Source: Penaeus vannamei
Lineage: Eukaryota; Arthropoda; Malacostraca; Decapoda; Penaeidae
Direction of reading: 5' to 3'
DNA: 12,500 nt
Assembly (NCBI RefSeq): GCF_042767895.1
Contig: NC_091574.1
Coordinates: forward strand, 30,031,502 to 30,044,001
Shown here: positions 8,549 to 12,500 of the stretch, piece by piece
Layout: every line of letters begins with the position of its first letter
Numbering within the stretch: the first letter of the stretch is position 1
The notes under the pieces: generated by a model
Told to the model about the DNA's origin: nothing
Databases searched by the model: none
The model's input: only the letters and a program-made list of their open reading frames with translations
Program-made: the position numbers and the translations under genes

Positions 8549-8550
<2 letters not shown>

Positions 8551-8612
8551 CAATGTATATATAAATTAATTTGTACATATATAAATTTGCAGACATATAT
8601 TCATTTATACAC

Positions 8613-8613
<1 letters not shown>

Positions 8614-8688
<75 letters not shown>
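8614..8688. repeat. (TA)n microsatellite
   Basis: Perfect TA repeats of about 75 bp, the fourth TA block in this 600-bp cluster. Confidence 0.96.
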
Positions 8689-8691
<3 letters not shown>

Positions 8692-8699
8692 CGCATATG

Positions 8700-8770
8700 T
8701 TTGTGAGTATGTGTTGGTGTGTATGTGTGTGTGTGTATGTGTGAACGCGCACGTGTGTGTGTGCGTGTGT
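8700..8770. repeat. (GT)n imperfect microsatellite
   Basis: GT dinucleotides with TATG, GAACGCGCAC and GC interruptions follow the TA cluster after an 11-base gap. Confidence 0.9.
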
Positions 8771-9667
8771 AATGTTTATATGTGTGTACATGCACATAAG
8801 TGTATATGCAAGTGCGCGGTTGTGTCCAAGTCGTTACTCTCATCCATAAAGACTTAAAGTTGTACCTTGATTGGTGTTCAAGATATCCTCCTGTTCTCAT
8901 TTTAGGGAAATTTCCTTCAGATAAAAAAGGAAAAAAATCGTCAAAAGGAAAAAAGGAAGAAAAAAAAAATTGTTCCTTAACGTATATCGATTTTATTGCG
9001 TTTCCTCAGATCAGGGTCCTTTAGCTTCCTTTGTACGTGCACTTGACTTTGAAATTTTATTGAATTTCGACAGGGATCGTGGATAGTCAGCACATCAAAA
9101 GAATATGAAAAGAAGAAGAAGAAGAAAAAGTGAATCTCATTTTTTTTTTAATAGTTTTTTTTGTTTGTTTTGTTTCTCTTATCCTCTTCTTTCGTGGTTT
9201 TTTCCTTCCCAAATTTTATCACTGCGTCACTGGCAGTATATTACTCCATGGCGGGGACAATAAACTAACTCCAGATTCTGTTATTAATTCTCCTCACTCG
9301 CAGAACCACGAACTCGCTCGTATCAAAACTATTTAAACAAATTGTGCGATAGTGGAATTGACTAGTTATTACGCTCGCAGACCGAAGTTACGCATGGAAC
9401 GGGGGAGAAAAAATAAAATGAAACATCAAAATTAGAATATCTGCTCACCACAATACGGCCATCACTTTGTATACGACTACTATCATATACTGAAACAGCT
9501 TAAACATCATACTCATTTAGAAAAAAAAAAGAAAAACAGGGAGAGACATCTTAATATCAATTTTGCTTTCACCAAAGGCTGTACTTTCATGTTTTTTTTT
9601 CCTAATATTAATTCACATCGTTGCCAGAAGTGTAGCGCCACGTTGAATACAACAGCGAACTCTTAAC
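8771..9667. other. Spacer, no gene seen
   Basis: This is mostly ordinary AT-rich sequence. Simple patches include AAAAAGG runs (8926-8970), GAA repeats (9107-9129) and T/A runs at 9140-9149, 9520-9530 and 9591-9599. The open frames are short and show no recognisable motif. Confidence 0.6.
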
Positions 9668-9673
9668 TATCAG

Positions 9674-9900
9674 CCGGTTTGTTAAAATTGTGCCTGGCTC
9701 GACCCAATGAATTTTAATAAATACAGATGCAGAAATAAAGGCATATCTGTCTATATATCTGATAGATATACCTATAACCATCTATTTACCGGATTGATAT
9801 GCATGTCTAGACTGATAAATATGCATTTATTTCTTTATCTATGCATGTCAAGTAAACGAATATTCTTTGGGTCGGGCCTCGCACAATTCTAACAAACCGG
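9674..9900. mobile_element. Foldback MITE with 33-bp terminal inverted repeats
   Basis: 9674-9706 and the reverse complement of 9868-9900 match at 29 of 33 positions, both starting CCGGTTTGTTA and ending CGACCCA. Weaker complementarity continues inward (AGAAATAAAGGCATAT on the left, AGAAATAAATGCATAT on the right, read inward), so most of the element could fold into one imperfect hairpin. It is about 230 bp with no transposase frame. TA dinucleotides at 9668-9669 and 9904-9905 would fit a Tc1/mariner-type TA duplication if the true ends lie three or four bases outside the matching core. That superfamily call is an inference. Confidence 0.8.
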
Positions 9901-10141
9901 TCGTATGTCTGCACTTAATTTCTTAATTGATATGCAAAAGTTCTCTACATCCATTGAGGCGTTTTCACTAATTACTCGCTGCATGACAGTACAGTATATA
10001 CTTAAAATAGGTACGAGCGTCGTGGAAATTGGTGTGTGGGAAGATGTTGCAATAATCATGAAGTGATTATATACATAAATATGTATATATAAAGCTATAA
10101 ATGTTATAGGACGTCTGTAGTCTCCAGGAAGCCCCATGGCC

Positions 10142-10390
10142 CTACCAAGAGTAGAGTAGAGAGTAGAGTAGAGTGCCTTTTGGGTCAGATAACTCGCCAT
10201 GAAGGTCAGTGGGCGTCGACGGGGAGAGTCCGTCACCTGAGGCCAAACGCCCACTAACCACGAGGCACTCTCCGGAAATCTTATTCTCCATTTTCCCAAG
10301 CTCAAGGTCCCGTTTGTAGCGAATTCTGCCAATGCAGCTCAATGCTTGGCTTTCCTTCTCGTAGGTTTCTAAGCTGGAATTACCACCCTC
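10142..10390 (-). other. Open frame in GC-richer island: exon fragment or dispersed repeat
   Basis: On the minus strand a frame of about 80 codons is open from about 10390 to a TAG at 10142-10144. It contains GNSSLETYEKESQALSCIGR, RYKRDLELGKMENKISGE and LASGDGLSPSTPTDLHGELS. The composition is ordinary, unlike the low-complexity frames elsewhere, so it could be coding. I do not recognise a domain. There is no upstream 3' splice site that I can defend, and the frame ends in a TAGAG short repeat (10148-10172). The same DNA holds two collinear inverted-repeat pairs: 10170-10177 with 10264-10271, and 10205-10216 with 10247-10258. That fits a structured dispersed repeat at least as well as an exon. 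Confidence 0.3.
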
Positions 10391-10524
10391 GACGTAGTTT
10401 TTTAATGTTTTTATTTATTTGTTTTATTATTATTATTTTTTAATAGTTGCCAGAGAATGAGGAGAGAGAAACGCAGCAGGGCAGCGATCGTATATTCTAG
10501 TGCAAATGCATTGGCCGTGGGAAG

Positions 10525-10538
10525 CCGTGACGTCACGG
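10525..10538. promoter_or_regulatory. Perfect palindromic CRE-like site
   Basis: CCGTGACGTCACGG is a 14-bp perfect palindrome containing TGACGTCA, the consensus full cAMP response element bound by CREB/ATF-type bZIP factors. A half-site TGACGT follows at about 10542-10547. No transcription start or nearby gene can be defined, so function is unproven; one 8-bp consensus can occur by chance in a large genome. Confidence 0.3.
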
Positions 10539-10539
10539 A

Positions 10540-10800
10540 TATGACGTACAGATAAGACCTTTGCGATATAAGATCAAACAAGGAAACGTGAAATATGAGT
10601 GAAATACAACGCAGAAGTATCATCTGTACCGCAAAGAAGTAACAAACAAGAAACTTTACATAAACTGTATTGCATGAAACATGGAAGATGGCTAACACTC
10701 AACCGTCTGGCTGAAGGTTGAGTCTGAAGAATACTTGGTCGACTTCAGCTGACATACAATTATGTGATTTCAATAAGACGCTTAGTATTGCAATGAAAAT
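10540..10800. other. Spacer, small hairpin only
   Basis: This is ordinary AT-rich sequence. ACTCAACC and GGTTGAGT form an 8-bp inverted repeat around an 11-base loop at about 10697-10723. No gene is visible. Confidence 0.5.
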
Positions 10801-11130
10801 CGGGAACACATATGCACGTACACGCAAACACACACCTACTCATACAGGCTGTCACCCACAGAGTGGACCTATGCAAACATACACCAACACATAAACTGAT
10901 GCACAAACACACAAATAGTATACAAATCGTTCACTCAAAAGCGGTCACACACACACCAGTGTAAGCATTCCCATACATACATACAGATACACATATTTCT
11001 AAACGTGCCTTCGTGTGTCGCAGATACTTATGCAACGTAAAACACATGAGGTATACGTGATCTTAAGAGTGGAAGGGAAGTGCCGAGTATCTCGCACTGT
11101 ACACACGCAAGCTCACGCACACACCCATAA
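10801..11130. repeat. Diffuse CA-rich degenerate repeat
   Basis: ACACAC, ACATAC and CACACA motifs are scattered over more than 300 bp (for example 10820-10835, 10945-10957, 10975-10995 and 11100-11126) without a clean array. It looks like a very old decayed CA microsatellite. No gene. Confidence 0.65.
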
Positions 11131-11283
11131 TAGAAATGTCTCTTCTGAGTTCTCTCTCTACTCCACAAACAAGGACACATGAGACATAAAAGATACATGA
11201 ACTATTAAGCATCTCCTACGAAACTACATCAAAACCACAATTTTATTTACGAATTCAACATCCCTTGCCGCTGCGGTATGTAG

Positions 11284-11499
11284 ATGTGCGGCGGAAGCGA
11301 CTTCGGGCTTATGGGAATAAGGGGCTTGGATTCCGCCCGCCCGTTTGCCACTCACTCCCTGGCCTCACTTCGCATATCGCAACGCCGCGAACCTTTCATA
11401 TTACGCTCAGGATCCTTCACAAAGCTTGCAATGTCTGACTGGGGAAACGCAGCCATGATGATACGTGCAACACTGCAGCATCGCGACGAGGGAGGGTAA
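11284..11499 (+). other. Weak candidate exon or ORF
   Basis: A 71-codon frame lies in a GC-richer patch, beginning MCGGSDFGLMGIRGLDSARP and containing MSDWGNAAMMIRATLQHR near its end. The stop TAA overlaps a strong-looking donor, GG/GTAAGA (GT at 11496-11497), so an exon could end there instead. No motif is recognised, there is no upstream promoter evidence, and the frame length is within chance expectation for balanced composition. Confidence 0.2.
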
Positions 11500-11788
11500 G
11501 AGAAATTCCCCGCAAATTACAAGAGAAACTATGCAACAATTTCAAAATAAACATTGCAACAAAAGTAAAAGAAAACTGTTCTTTGGCTGTATGTCTATTT
11601 TTTTCGTTTTTTAAGACCACAGAGTTACGAGTTACTGAGCGTTAAGACTGAATGAAATTAAGCTGAAAAAATCCTCAATGATTGTGGGTTTTGTGCAGTA
11701 TTTCGCAACTGTGGTTGCCAAGGGTTTACAAAAAAATCCCTGATATAATATCAGTCACATATAACATACTTGTGTGTGTATGTTTGTA

Positions 11789-11792
<4 letters not shown>

Positions 11793-11836
<44 letters not shown>
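11793..11836. repeat. (TA)n microsatellite
   Basis: Perfect TA repeats are followed by degenerate ATATGTATAT to about 11880. Confidence 0.95.
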
Positions 11837-11840
<4 letters not shown>

Positions 11841-11910
11841 AATATATGCATATATATGTATATATATTTAAGTATATATATTCAATTATATACATACATA
11901 TTCTTATATA

Positions 11911-12081
<171 letters not shown>

Positions 12082-12195
12082 TAAGTATATACACACACAG
12101 GCATATATCCACAATAAAAAAAGCACACAACCACCTGGGTAAGGCGTCCAACCGCATCCGGTCGCACCGAACCCACGCCCCAGGCTCCCGGCCGC

Positions 12196-12225
12196 CCGTC
12201 AGAAGACTCAGAAGACTCAGAAGAA
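12196..12225. repeat. AGAAGACTC 9-bp direct repeat
   Basis: Two full copies and a partial third of a 9-bp unit (CAGAAGACT phase) lie immediately left of the hairpin. Confidence 0.7.
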
Positions 12226-12227
12226 GA

Positions 12228-12261
12228 CCCGCTGCCAACTCAGGGCGTCGTTGGCAGCGGG
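12228..12261. other. 12-bp perfect stem-loop
   Basis: CCCGCTGCCAAC (12228-12239) and GTTGGCAGCGGG (12250-12261) are perfect reverse complements around a 10-base loop. It lies in a GC-rich island at 12130-12300 between AT/CA arrays. It could be a transposon end, a structured transcript or a chance palindrome. Confidence 0.65.
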
Positions 12262-12327
12262 GCAGTGGATTCCGTTAAAGGTCTATATCGGCGCAACTGA
12301 TGTTTTTTTTTTTTTTTTCCCTTACAG

Positions 12328-12433
12328 CATTTTTATGTCTCGCGGAGGTTCGGTGAAGCTGGACAAACGGCAGAGGCATTTCTCTTCGTTAGATGGAGCG
12401 GCGAACAAAGAAAGAGTTCTTGCTCGGCTCTGA
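12328..12433 (+). CDS. Candidate 3'-terminal coding exon, function unknown
   Basis: A textbook 3' splice site precedes it: a T/C run (about 12303-12323) and TTACAG ending at 12327. From there a frame of about 34 codons starting IFMSRGGSVKLDKRQ and ending KERVLARL runs to TGA at 12431-12433. The peptide is basic and of ordinary composition, quite unlike the low-complexity frames elsewhere. It may be the last coding exon of a plus-strand gene whose earlier exons lie left, perhaps beyond the window. Alternatively the ATG at 12334 could start a very short frame. No domain is recognisable at this length. No polyadenylation signal is seen before the window ends in TA repeats. Confidence 0.35.
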
Positions 12434-12470
12434 TCATATCTCCCCCTGTACACTTTCCGGGAGGTATATG

Positions 12471-12500
12471 TACACACACATATATATATATATATATATA
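12471..12500. repeat. CA/TA microsatellite running off the window
   Basis: ACACACACA is followed by perfect TA repeats to the last base, so the array continues beyond the right edge. Confidence 0.93.

Noticed and set aside
8053..8797. Tyr-Ile repeat frames
   Set aside because: They are translations of TA arrays.
10240..10270. tRNA-type A box (TGGTTAGTGG on the minus strand) suggesting a tRNA-derived SINE
   Set aside because: The match is one base short of the usual spacing and no credible GGTTCGANTCC B box follows at the expected distance.

Overview
This looks like nuclear DNA from a large, repeat-rich animal genome, most likely a decapod crustacean such as a penaeid shrimp. That assignment is an inference. 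It rests on the very high density of long perfect dinucleotide arrays ((GA)n, (TA)n, (CA)n), on the mix of tri- and tetranucleotide arrays, and on a decayed LINE of a type I associate with such genomes. Nothing bacterial is visible: there are no operons, ribosome binding sites or dense ORFs. Nearly all long open frames are artefacts of reading microsatellites (Ser-Leu, Arg-Glu, Tyr-Ile, Thr-His runs) and are not annotated as genes.

Layout. 1-745 is (GA)/(GAAA) DNA leading into an 11-copy minisatellite with a unit of about 45 bp. 746-1345 is plain AT-rich sequence and 1348-1613 is an imperfect GAT/GTT array. About 1618-3740 is a minus-strand, frameshifted, stop-ridden non-LTR retrotransposon covering the reverse transcriptase and the C-terminal part. 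It is split at 2307-2744 by a short hAT-like element, which leaves an imperfect 8-bp target duplication. 3741-4920 is AT-rich with imperfect ATT/ATC repeats. 4921-5718 is a very long (GA)n/(GGGA)n block. 6107-6672 is a G-rich polypurine tract of about 565 bp. 6950-7190 is degenerate GACA repeats and 7440-7880 is pyrimidine-rich with a 55-bp minisatellite. 8065-8770 is a mosaic of four (TA)n blocks, (CT)n and (GT)n. 8771-9660 is unremarkable. 9674-9900 is a foldback MITE with 33-bp terminal inverted repeats. 10142-10390 is a GC-richer island with an open minus-strand frame and internal hairpins. 10525-10538 is a perfect palindromic CRE-like site. 10800-11130 is diffuse CA-rich DNA, 11793-12076 is a compound TA/CA array, and 12130-12433 holds a 12-bp-stem hairpin followed by a possible small terminal exon.

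No complete protein-coding gene can be supported. The best candidate for real host coding sequence is a short plus-strand exon at 12328-12433, with a strong polypyrimidine tract, AG acceptor and stop. The open frames at 10142-10390 (minus) and 11284-11499 (plus) are weaker. The retrotransposon is dead: its YADD-equivalent catalytic motif reads FAVD and its frame is broken many times. I see no convincing new biological system. The interest lies in nested transposons, structured inverted repeats and large strand-asymmetric purine/pyrimidine blocks.
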